This document shows, one piece after another, positions 42,790-54,053 of a stretch of DNA of 64,000 bases (position 1 is the stretch's first letter; each line of letters begins with the position of its first letter). Origin of the DNA: Forficula auricularia. Its lineage: Eukaryota; Arthropoda; Insecta; Dermaptera; Forficulidae. The notes under the pieces were generated by a model. The model worked only from the letters and a program-made list of their open reading frames with translations, was not told the DNA's origin and ran no database searches. Position numbers and translations under genes: made by a program. Location: NCBI GenBank assembly GCA_024734495.1, contig JALMQS010000070.1, positions 17,298,306-17,362,305 on the forward strand, written 5' to 3'.

Positions 42790-44426
42790 GCTATAGAGTC
42801 GGAGTAGGGAGGAAATTCTGGAATGGAATTATATTTGAAATCTCATAAAAAAAATTCATAATAATTTGAGCGAATTTTTATCCCAACAACCATTTAATTT
42901 AGAAAAAAATATGCACTTAGCTATTGTATTTATTACTTATTAAATTATTATAATACTAATTATTAGAGACAAAGACGTCGGAAAGTTTCGATTGTATTTT
43001 CAGTCCAATATAAATATTTCAAATTTCATATATAATATATTTTTATTTGCATAAATATTGAAAGAATTTAAAATTAAACATTTTATTATATTTTATATAC
43101 TCTTTAACTAATATATTTAATAAATATTGTTGATATTTTTTGAATTAAAAAAAAAATTAAATTAAAAGATACAATTACAAATGATCCTACTTTCTCAATA
43201 TCGCTTTACATTTAAATAAAGTTTTAATAAAAGATCAAATTCCATTTGAAATATCAATAAAATGAATAATTTTGAATTAAGCATCATTGATAGAAAGATA
43301 AAATATACAAAATGGATATTTCTGAAGTTCAAGCAGTTCAAATTGTGTGCCTAATTAATCAAGGGCTAAGTCAACAAGTGGCGAGTACACTTGCAATAAT
43401 AAATCATTTCAATAATGTATGATTACTTGTAAAAAAAATTGAAAAAGATTTACTATTTAATGAAGTTTTTATTGGTGGCTCGATTTTTTTGCACTGCAGT
43501 GTAATTGCGATAGTATATATGTTATTTAGAGAATGTGTAGGGTATGTAAAAAGTTATGCAAATGTAATTATTATATATGATTATGTCTCTATAGTTAATT
43601 TATACGCAGAGACATAGACAGCTGTTTAGCGATAACAGGGGGCACCACGAGAAGGCAGCTGTCACCACCCCCGCATGGATAGATAAATAAATAATAATTA
43701 AAGGAGGATCATTAATATAATTTTGATTGCAAATTACATACCAAAATATACTCATTGAATGATAATTTCAAATTTTTAAATATTGTCTTTATTTTCAAAT
43801 GTAAAAAAACACTCAGAAATACAATTTAAAAGTCGAAAATAATGAAAAATTCAGGGCTAGACGTATTTTGAAACAAATAGGAGACATGGTATTTGTGGCA
43901 AAATACGTCTACACTTGATATAAGTAATTGTTAAAAGACCTTGTCCGAAACAAATACAATGTCTCCAATACTGCATTTGTATCGAATCAAAGTCTTAAAA
44001 TTCGAAATTGTGAATAGAAATTTAGTCAAATATATGTATTTAAAAAGCAAAATATACAAATTTGTAGATCTGAGTGTATACAAAGTAGTTAAGGATGAGA
44101 GAAAGTTCGATATTGACTCAGGCATTAGATCAGAAACAGGAAAAATAGATTGAAGTTTAGAGGGGAATATTTTTGAAAAGTGAATTATTTAATTATTTAT
44201 TATTTATTTAACGAAAATTTAAATTTATTTATCTATCCATGTGAAATAATTTTATTAAACTGAAAATATAAAAGCGAAATTGTTTAAAAATAATATCTCA
44301 AATTAAATTTAGAAAAATGGAAAAGATTAGAAAAATGCAAATAGAAAATTTTTAATTTTAATTAATTAAATTATTTCTATTAAATCGTTTAATCTAAATG
44401 TTAGTATTAGTAGGACGAGCACCTAC
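42790..44426 (-). repeat. Spacer block of higher-order repeat 1 (downstream of the cassette array)
   Basis: Shares most of its length with 46,370-47,653: TAGAGACA..GACG..CGGAAAGTTTC, TATTTTCAGTCCAATATAAA, AAGTTATGCAAATGTAATTA, GACATAGACAGCTGTTTAGC, CAGGGGGCACCACGAGAAGG. The GACAGCTGT...CAGCTGTC pair can form a hairpin in both copies. Read on the minus strand, this block follows the last splice acceptor (44,427), so it could be a terminal exon or an intergenic spacer. No reading frame is shared by both copies. Confidence 0.7.
43130..43501 (+). mobile_element. Tc1-like deletion derivative in HOR 1 only
   Basis: The right terminal repeat GGTGGCTCGATTTTTTTGCA, CTGCAGTG (ending 43,501, followed by TA) matches the termini of the Tc1-like element at 61,559-62,045. 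A 36-codon frame at 43,312-43,422, MDISEVQAVQIVCLINQGLS, is the N-terminal helix-turn-helix start of a Tc1-type transposase; the rest is deleted. The corresponding place in the second higher-order repeat (about 46,740) has no insertion, so it came in after the duplication. The left terminus is not clear. Confidence 0.65.
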
Positions 44427-46345
44427 CTGAAAAAGAAAAAATGATATTAGTAAAATTATATAGTGAATTTAAAATATTTTTTATAGAAATATTAAACTAA
44501 AAATTATATTTAAAATTTTAATTATTTTTTAAAAATTCCAAAATATTTATATGTTAAATTTAGAGTATTTCTTATTTATTTAATTATAAGAATCAAGAAT
44601 TAAATAAATATTTTACCTAAGCAGACAACGTCTCGTGCATGGACCTGGAATGCTGACCCCAAAGGAACACATGGACACTCGCCCAAAAATGAAAATATAC
44701 TCGCGATTCGATTCGAAGTGGAAAGAGTGGGAAATTAAAGGTAAAATTAATTCAGGATGAAAAAGATAAAGGATTTGAGTTTCCACAAAACAAGAAAATC
44801 AAATACTTAATCTAAATGTTAGTATTAGTAGGGCGTGCACCTACCTGAAAAAAGAAAAGAAATATTATTAGAAAAATAATATAGTAAATTTCAAGTTTTT
44901 TTACACAACTATTTGGAATAAAATTGTATTTAATATATTATCTATTGATCTTTTTAGAAAATTTTGAAAATGAATATGAAAAATTGAAACTATATCTTAA
45001 TTATTGAAATATAATAATCCAGAAGTAAATAGCTATCTTACCTTAACAGCCAGCGTCTCGTGTTCGGACATGGAATGCTGAATCCACAGGAACACACACA
45101 CATACACTCGCGCACAAGTAGAAATATACTCGCGATATGTTTCGGTTTCGAAGAAATAATGATATGAGATAATACGGATTAAATTTGGTTAGGTTTAGGG
45201 AAAGGACATGATCTCTTGATAAAAAAATCATGAGCTCACGTGGGCAGGAAGGCAAACCTCTGAACTTATTTCATTATATTAACAAATAAGTACACACCTA
45301 CTCGTTACCCAAGTATTAAATATAATTTTGTATAAATAAAATTTTGATTAGAAATTTTTAAAATATTAACATCATAATATGAATTTATTTTTTCTTTTAT
45401 TTATCTGTGGGTAATATAAATCCAAAGTATTAGTATGACGAACGAGCACCTACCTGAAAAAGAAAAAAAACAAGATATTAGTAAAATTATATAGGGATTT
45501 AAAGGTATTTTTATAGCAATAGTAGCAATAAAATTATAGTATTTAAAATATTATCTATTTTATTTATTTATTTTTATTTTTTTTTAAAAACCCGTAAAAT
45601 TAACATGAACATTTATAAGAATGAAAAATTAAATAGATATTTTACCTTAACAGCCAACGTCTCGGGCATGGACCTGGAATGCTGACCCCACAGGAAGACA
45701 CAAAACTCACGCAAAAGTAAAAATATACTCGCGATTCGATTCGAGATGGGAAGAGTGGGAAATTAAAGGTAAAATGGATACAAGATGGAAAAGATAAAAG
45801 GATTTGAGTTTCCACAATATTAGAAAATCAAATACTTAATCTAAATGTTACTATTAGTAGGACGAGCACCTACCTGAAAATAGAAAAAAAATTATTAGTA
45901 AAATAAGATAGAGAATTTAAATATTTTTTATACAAATATTAACAATGAAATTATATTTGATATATTATCTGTCTTATTTGATATTTTTTTTGAAAAAATC
46001 GAAAAAAGAACTTGAAAAATTTACAATATACCTTATTTATTTAATTATAAGAACAAAGAATATATTACCTTAATAGCCAAAGTCTGGCGCCTGGACCTGG
46101 ATTACTCTGACCCCATAGGTACACATTTACACTAGCGCACAAGTAAAAATATAGTCGCGAAAGATTTCGATTTCGAAGGAATAAGGACTTGTAACAAGTG
46201 AGATTAATTAGGGATAGGACATGATTCTGTTGATAAAAGAATCATGAGCTCACGTGGGCAGGGACGCCAACCCCTGAAGTAGGTCTATAATTTTTAGTAT
46301 ACAATAGCAAAGAAGTACACAACTACCCGTTACCCAGATATTAAT
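44427..46345 (-). repeat. Exon-like cassette array, higher-order repeat 1
   Basis: Minus-strand order: cassette 46,069 to about 46,345 (start not defined), then exon-like segments 45,646-45,873, 45,040-45,453 and 44,627-44,844, with a final acceptor at 44,427. Introns are 45,874-46,068, 45,454-45,645, 44,845-45,039 and 44,427-44,626 (192-200 bp), all GT...AG. Acceptors are T-rich with CAG before GTAGGTGCTC or GTAGGTGCAC; donors are AAG or TAG before GTAA, and the one at 45,039 is the full consensus AAG^GTAAG. These cassettes differ from those at 47.8-54 kb by perhaps 20-25%, yet every splice site is kept. No frame is conserved. Confidence 0.75.
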
Positions 46346-46369
46346 ATTTTATGCAGGATCTCAAATTAA

Positions 46370-47653
46370 TTTCAAAAGTACAAGGTGTAGTCTTGGAATG
46401 GATGCATATTTGGAATCTCTTAATAATTTTTCATAATAATTTGTGGGAATTTTTATCCTAACAACCGTTTAATTTAGAAAATTATATGCATTTTGCAATT
46501 GTAAACTATTACTTGTTAAATTATCATACTACTAATTCTTAGAGACGATGAATTCGAAAAGTTTCCCTTGTATTTTCAGTCGAATATAAATATTTCAAAT
46601 TTCATATATAATACACAACAATTTGCATAATATTTGAATGAATTTTAATTAAGGAAATTAAACATGAAATTTTTATTATATTTTTGTAAAATCCATAACT
46701 TTTACATATTTCTAAAAAAAGTTTTCGAAATTGATTATTATGATTAATGGGAATGTGTAGTGTATGTAAAAAATTATGCAAATATAAATATTATATATGA
46801 ATATGTCTCTATAGTTAATTTATACAGAGACATAGACAGCTGTTTAGCGAAACAGGGGGCACCACGAGAAGGCAGATGTCACCACCCCCCACATGGATAG
46901 ATAAATAAATAATGATTAAAGGGAGATTTTGAATAGAAATTTGATCGTAAATTAAATAATGTACTCATAGAGTGATAATTTTACAATTTAAAATATGAAT
47001 TTATTTCCAAATGTAGAACTCAGAAATACAAATTGAAATTTGAAAATAGTTAAAATTTAAAGTCGAGAGGTATTTTGAAACAAAGAGGAGACATTGTATT
47101 TGTAGCAGAATACGTTTACACTTAAGATTAATAATTGTTAAATGACCTTTTCGGAAACAAATACCAGTACAATGTCTCCAATACTGGAATTTGATTCGTC
47201 TCAAAGTCTTAAAGATTCTAATTTGTGTATAAAAGTTTTGTCATATATTTGCATTTAAGAAACAAATATAAAAAATTTACAGTCTGAGAATGATGAGAGA
47301 AAGTACGATATTGACTTATGCATTAGATCAGAAGCAGAAAATAATTAGAATGAAGTTTAGAGGCGAATATTTAAATAGAATAGGAGAATTTTTAAAAGTG
47401 AATTATTTGTAATATAGTCTTAAATGTTATTTTTTTAATCAAAATTGAAATTCTATTATCTATCCATGTAAAATAATTTTATTAAACTGAAAATATAAAG
47501 GCGAAATTGTTTCAAACCAATTTCTCAAATTAAATTTGGAAAAAAAGAAATAGATTAGAAAATGCATATAGATAATTTTTAACTTTAATTAATTTATTTA
47601 TATCTACTTTATCATTTAAACTAAATGTTGATATTAGTAGGAGGAGCACCTAC
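46370..47653 (-). repeat. Spacer block of higher-order repeat 2
   Basis: Second copy of 42,790-44,426, without the Tc1-like insertion. It lies between the last acceptor of HOR 2 (after 47,653 on the minus strand) and the first cassette of HOR 1. It would hold the end of one transcript and the promoter of the next if the two HORs are separate units. The frame at 47,001-47,204 is not shared by the first copy. Confidence 0.65.
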
Positions 47654-50600
47654 CTAAAAAGAAAAAAAATACTATTAGTAAAATAAAATAGTGAAGTAAA
47701 TTTATAGAAATTTTCGAAATAAAATTATGTTTAATGTAATATTTATTTATTTTAATTGAACTTTTTTTTTTTTAAACTCGAAAAAAGTACTTGATAAATT
47801 TAGAGTATTTCTTATTTATTTAATTTTAAGAATAGATAAAGATATGTTACCTTAACAGCCAACGTCTCGAGCCTCGACCTGGAAGACTCTGGCCCCATAG
47901 GACCACACTATTCCACTCGCGCACAAATAAAAATATACTCGCGAAACACTTCGATTTCCGAGGAATAAGGATTTGGGAAAATAGGAATAGAAGTAGGTTA
48001 GGATTAGGGATAGGACATGATTCTCTTGATAAAAGAATCATGAGCTCACGTGGGCAGGGATGCTAGGCCCTAAAGTAGGTATGTATGTTTTTATCTGAAA
48101 GAAGAAAAAGTACACACCTACCCGTTACCCAAAGATAAAGAATTTGATTTTACATAAAATAAGAAAATCAAATACTATATCTTGACTGCGAGCACCTACC
48201 TGTAAAAAGAAAAACAATAGTATTAGTAAAATAATAAATTGAAGTGAATTTATAGAAACTTTCGAAATAAAATTATATTTAATGTAATATTTATTTATTT
48301 TAATTGAACTTTATATTTTTTTTAAACTCGAAAAAAATACTTGAATAAATTTAGAGTATTTCTTATTTATTTAATTTTAAGAATAGAAAAAGATATGTTA
48401 CCTTAACAGCCAACGTCTCGAGCCTCGACCTGGAAGACTCTGGCCCCATAGGAACAGACTATTCCACTCGCGCACAAGTAAAATTATACTCGCGAAACAC
48501 ATAAATGTTGATATTAGTAGGAGGAGCACCTACCTGAAAAAAGAACAAAAATACTATTAGTAAAATAATATAGTGAAGTAGATTTACAGAAATTTTCGAA
48601 ATAAAATTATATTTAATGTAATATTTATTTATTTTAATTGATTTTTTTTTTAAACTCGAAAAAAATACTTGAATAAATTAGGAGTATTTCTTATTTATTT
48701 AATTTTAAGAATAGATAAAGATATGTTACCTTAACAGCCAACGTCTCGAGCCTCGAACTGGAAGAATCTGGACCCATAGGAACACACTATTCCACTCGTG
48801 CACAAGTAAAAATATACTCGAGTAACACTTCGATTTCCGAGGAATTAGGATTTGGGAAAATAGGGATCGAAGTAAGTTAGAATTAGGGATAGGACATGAT
48901 TCTCTTGACAAAAGAATCATGAGCTCACGTGGGCAGGGATGCTAGGCCCAGAAGTAGGTATGTACATTATTATGTAAAAGAAAAAAAGTACACATCTACC
49001 CTTTACCCAAAGATAAAGAAATTGATTTTACATAAAAAAAGAAAATCAAATACTTAATCTTACCTGTTAGTATAAGTAAGGCGAGCACCTACCTGGAAAA
49101 AGAAAAAAATATTATTAGTAATATAATATAGTGAAGTAAATTTATAGAAATTTTCGAAATAAAATTATATTTTATGTAATATTTTAATTGAACTTTATAT
49201 TTTTTTTTAAACTCGAAAAAAATACTTGAATAAATTTAGAGTATTTCTTATTTATTTAATTTTAAGAATAGAAAAAGATATGTTACCTTAACAGCCAACG
49301 TCTCGAGCCTCGACCTGGAAGACTCTGGCCCCATAGGAACAGACTATTCCACTCGCGCACAAGTAAAATTATACTCGCGAAACACATAAATGTTGATATT
49401 AGTAGGAGGAGCACCTACCTGAAAAAAGAAAAAAAATACTATTAGTAAAATAATATAGTGATGTAAATTTACAGAAATTTTCGAAATAAAATTATATTTA
49501 ATGTAATATTTATTTATTTTAATTGATTTTTTTTAAACTCGAAAAAAATACTTGAATAAATTTAGAGTATTTCTTATTTATTTAATTTTAAAAATAGATA
49601 AAGATATGTTACCTTAACAGCCAACGTCTCGAGTCTCGACCTGGAAGACTCTGGACCCATAGGAACACAATATTCCACTCGCGCACAAGTAAAAATATAC
49701 TCGAGAAACACTTCGATTTCCGAGGAATAAGGATTTGGGAAAATAGGGATCGAATTAGGTTAGGATTAGGGAAAGGACATGATTCTTTTGATAAAAGAAT
49801 CATGAGCTCACGTGGGCAGGGATGCTAGGCCCAGAAGTAGGTATGTACTTTTTTATGTAAAAGAAAGAAAAAGTACACACCTACCCGTTACCCAAAGATA
49901 AAGAAATTGATTTTACATAAAAAAAGAAAATCAAATACTTAATCTTGCCTGTTAGTATAAGTAAGGCGAGCACCTACCTGAAAAAAGAAAAAAATACTAT
50001 TAGTAAAATAATATATTGAAGTGAATTTATAGAATCTTTCGAAATAAAATTATATTTAATGTAATATTTATTTATTTTAATTGAACTTTATATTTTTTTT
50101 GAACTCGAAAAAAATAAATTTAGAGTATTTTTTATTTATTTAAATTTAAGAATAGATAAATTTATGTTACCTTAACAGCCAGCGTCTCGAGCCTCGACCT
50201 GGAAGACTCTGGCCCCATAGGAACACACTATTCCACTCGCGCACAAGTAAAAATATACTCGCGAAACACATAAATGTTGATATTAGTAGGAGAAGCACCT
50301 ACCTGAAAAAAAGAAAAAATATTATTAGTAATATAATATAGTGAAGTAAATTTATAGAAATTTTCGAAATAAAATTATATTTTATGTAATATTTTAATTG
50401 AACTTTATTTTTTTTTAAACTCGAAAAAAGTATTTGATAAATTTAGAGTATTTCTTATTTATTTAATTTTAAGAATAGATAAAGATATGTTACCTTAACA
50501 GCCAACGTCTCGAGCCTCGACCTGGAAGACTCTGGACCCATAGGTACACACTATTCCACTTGCGCACAAGTAAAAATATACTCGCGAAACACTTCGATTT

Positions 50601-51344
50601 CCGAGGAATAAGGATTTGGGAAAATAGGAATAGTAGTAGGTTAGGATTAGGGATAGGACATGATTCTCTTGATAAAAGAATCATGAACTCACGTGGGCAG
50701 GGATGCTAGGCCCTAAAGTAGGTATGTACGTTTTTATCTGAAAGAAGAAAAAAGTACACACCTACCCGTTACCCAAAGATAAAGAATTTGATTTTACATA
50801 AAATAAGAAAATCAAATACTTTATCTTGACTGTTAGTATAAGTAAGGCGAGCACCTACCTGAAAAAAGAAAAACAATAGTATTAGTAAAATAATAAATTG
50901 AAGTGAATTTATAGAAACTTTCGAAATAAAATTATATTTAATGTAATATTTATTTATTTTAATCGAGCTTTATATTTTTTTTAAACTCGAAAAAAAACTT
51001 GAATAAATTTAGGAATAAATTTAGAGTATTTCTTATTTATTTAATTTTAAGAATAGAAAAAGATATGTTACCTTAACAGCCAACGTCTCGAGCCTCGACC
51101 TGGAAGACTCTGGACCCATAGGAACAGACTATTCCACTCGCGCACAAGTAAAATTATACTCGCGAAATACATAAATGTCGATATTAGTAGGAGGAGCACC
51201 TACCTGAAAAAAGAAAAAAAATACTTTTAGTAAAATAATATAGTGAAGTAAATTTACAGGAATTTTCGAAATAAAATTATATTTAATGTAATATTTATTT
51301 ATTTTAATTGATTTTTTTTAAACTCGAAAAAAATACTTGGTGTT
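47654..51344 (-). repeat. Exon-like cassette array, higher-order repeat 2
   Basis: The minus strand alternates a 132-bp and a 349-365-bp segment: 51,072-51,203, 50,494-50,858, 50,171-50,302, 49,613-49,977, 49,287-49,418, 48,730-49,092, 48,402-48,533, 47,851-48,199, then an acceptor at 47,654. The dimer period is 879-883 bp. Eight introns of 191-213 bp all start GTAAC or similar and end in a T-rich tract plus AG, with TTTACTAATA about 25 bases before the acceptor. The five 132-bp segments of the locus (four here, one at 52,183) are equal in length. Long segments hold CACGTG, a CATGATTCT..AGAATCATG hairpin and a GTAGGT(A/G)TGTAC hairpin. A 64-codon frame exists in several long segments but varies almost only by amino-acid changes, so I read the locus as non-coding. 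Confidence 0.8.
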
Positions 51345-54053
51345 TCTCGAGTATATTTTTACTTGTGTGCGAGTGGAATAGTGTGTTCCTATGGGGCCAG
51401 AGTCTTCCAGGTCGAGGCTAGAGACGTTGGCTATTAAGGTAACATATCTTTATCTATTCTTAAAATTAAATAAATAAGAAATACTCTAAATTTATTCAAG
51501 TATTTTTTTCGAGTTTAAAAAAAAATCAATTAAAATAAATAAATATTACATTAAATATAATTTTATTTCGAAAGTTTCTATAAATTCACTTCAATATATT
51601 ATTTTACTAATAGTATTTTTTTTCTTTTTTCAGGTAGGTGCTCGCCTTACTTATGCTAAGAGGCAAGATTAAGTATTTGATTTTCTTATTATATGTAAAA
51701 TCGAATTCTTTATCTTTGGGTAACGGGTAGGTGTGTACTTTTCTCTTCTTTTAGATAAAAAGTACATACCAACTTCAGGGTCTAGCATTCCCTGCCCACG
51801 TGAGCTCATGATTCTTTTATCAAGAGAATTATGTCCTATCCCTAATCTACTTCGATCCCTATTTTCCCAAATCCTTATTCCTCGGAAATCGAAGTGTTTC
51901 GCGAGTATATTTTTACTTGTGCGCAGTGGAATAGTGTGTACCTATGGGCCAGAGTCTTCCAGGTCGAGGCTCGAGACGTTGGCTGTTAAGGTAACATATC
52001 TTTATCTATTCTTAAAATTAAATAAATAAGACATACTCTAAATTTATCAAATACTTTTTTCGAGTTTAAAAAAAAATAAAGTTCAATTAAAATATTACAT
52101 AAAATATAATTTTATTTCGAAAATTTCTATAAATTTACTTCACTATATTTTATTACTAATAATATTTTTTTCTTTTTTTCAGGTAGGTGCTTCTCCTACT
52201 AATATAAACATTTATGTGTTTCGCGAGTATATTTTTACTTGTGCGCGAGTGGAATAGTGTGTTCCTATGGGGCCAGAGTCTTCCAGGTCGAGGCTCGAGA
52301 CGTTGGCTGTTAAGGTAACGTAAATTTATGTATTCTTAAATTTAAATAAATAAAAAATACTCTAAATTTATTTTTTTCGAGTTCAAAAAAAATATAAAGT
52401 TCAATTAAAATAAATAAATATTACATTAAATATAATTTTATTTCGAAAGATTCTATAAATTCACTTCAATATATTATTTTACTAATAGTATTTTTTTCTT
52501 TTTTCAGGTAGGTGCTCGCCTTACTTATGCTAACAGGCAAGATTAAGTATTTGATTTTCTTTTTTATGTAAAATCAATTTCTTTATCTTTGGGTAACGGG
52601 TAGGTGTGTACTTTTTTCTTCTTTTACATAAAAAAGTACATACCTACTTCAGGGCCTAGCATCCCTGCCCACGTGAGCTCATGATTCTTTTATCAAGAGA
52701 ATCATGTCCTATCCCTAATCCTAACCTACTTCGATCCCTATTTTCCCAAATCCTTATTCCTCGGAAATCGAAGTGTTTCTCGAGTATATTTTTACTTGTG
52801 CGCGAGTGGAATAGTGTGTTCCTATGGGGCCAGAGTCTTCCAGGTCGAGGCTCGAGACGTTGGCTGTTAAGGTAACATATCTTTATCTATTCTTAAAATT
52901 AAATAAATAAGAAATACTCTAAATTTATTCAAGTATTTTTTTCGAGTTTAAAAAAAATATAAAGTTCAATTAAAATAAATAAATATTACATTAAATATAA
53001 TTTTATTTCGAAAGTTTCTATAAATTCACTTCAATTTATTATTTTACTAATACTATTTTTTTTCTTTTTTCAGGTAGGTGCTCGCCTTACTTATACTAAC
53101 AGTCAAGATTAAGTATTTGATTTTCTTATTTTATGTAAAATCAAATTCTTTATCTTTGGGTAACAGGTAGGTGTGTACTTTTTCTTCTTTTACATAAAAC
53201 AGTACATACCTACTTCTGGGCCTAGCATCCCTGCCCACGTGAGCTCATGATTCTTTTATCAAGAGAATCATGTCCTATCCCTAATCCTAACCTACTTCGA
53301 TCCCTATTTTCCCAAATCCTTATTCCTCGGAAATCGAAGTGTTTCTCGAGTATATTTTTACTTGTGTGCGAGTGGAATAGTGTGTTCCTATGGGGCCAGA
53401 GTCTTCCAGGTCGAGGCTAGAGACGTTGGCTATTAAGGTAACATATCTTTATCTATTCTTAAAATTAAATAAAAAAGAAATACTCTAAATTTATTCAAGT
53501 ATTTTTTTCGAGTTTAAAAAAATCAATTAAAATAAATAAATATTACATTAAATATAATTTTATTTCGAAAGTTTCTATAAATTCACTTCAATATATTATT
53601 TTTAGTAAAGTATTTTTTTCTTTTTTCAGGTAGGTGCTCTCCTTACTTATGCTAAGAGGCAAAATTAAGTATTTGATTTTCTTATTATATGTAAAATCGA
53701 ATTCTTTATCTTTGGGTAACGGGTAGGTGTGTACTTTTCTCTTCTTTTAGATAAAAAGTACATACCAACTTCGGGGTCTAGCATTCCTGCCCACGTGAGC
53801 TCATGATTCTTTTATCAAGAGAATCATGTCCTATCCCTAATCCTAACCTACTTCGATCCCTATTTTCCCAAATCCTTATTCCTAGGAAATCGAAGTGTTT
53901 CGCGAGTATATTTTTACTTGTGCGCGAGTGGAATAGTGTGTACCTATGGGTCCAGAGTCTTCCAGTTCGAGGCTCGAGACGTTGGCTGTTAAGGTAACAT
54001 ATCTTTATCTATTCTTAAAATTAAATAAATAAGAAATACTCTAAATTTATTCA
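51345..54053 (+). repeat. Exon-like cassette array, inverted plus-strand block
   Basis: Same cassettes as 47.65-51.3 kb but on the plus strand. A partial segment 51,345-51,438, then 51,634-51,990, 52,183-52,314 (132 bp), 52,508-52,871, 53,074-53,437 and 53,630-53,993. Introns 51,439-51,633, 51,991-52,182, 52,315-52,507, 52,872-53,073 and 53,438-53,629 are 192-202 bp and all GT...AG. The last donor at 53,994 leads into an intron cut at 54,053 by a LINE. The start is within a segment, so the junction at 51,345 is a break, not a symmetric centre. One copy (53,247 frame) has an in-frame TAG where others are open. Confidence 0.8.

Noticed and set aside
44600..46100. Spliced-leader RNA gene cluster
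   Set aside because: Donor sites occur, but no short leader plus Sm site arrangement, and both donor and acceptor are present in each unit.
47990..48020. Telomeric TTAGG repeats in the cassettes
   Set aside because: GTTAGGATTAGGGATAGG is a single imperfect run per cassette, not a tandem telomere array.
47851..53997. Family of 64-residue secreted or effector proteins
   Set aside because: Changes between copies are mostly non-synonymous, one copy has an internal stop, older copies are closed, and there is no signal peptide pattern.
44427..54053. CRISPR-like array
   Set aside because: Units are 560-880 bp with no short identical repeats or spacers, and the DNA is insect nuclear.
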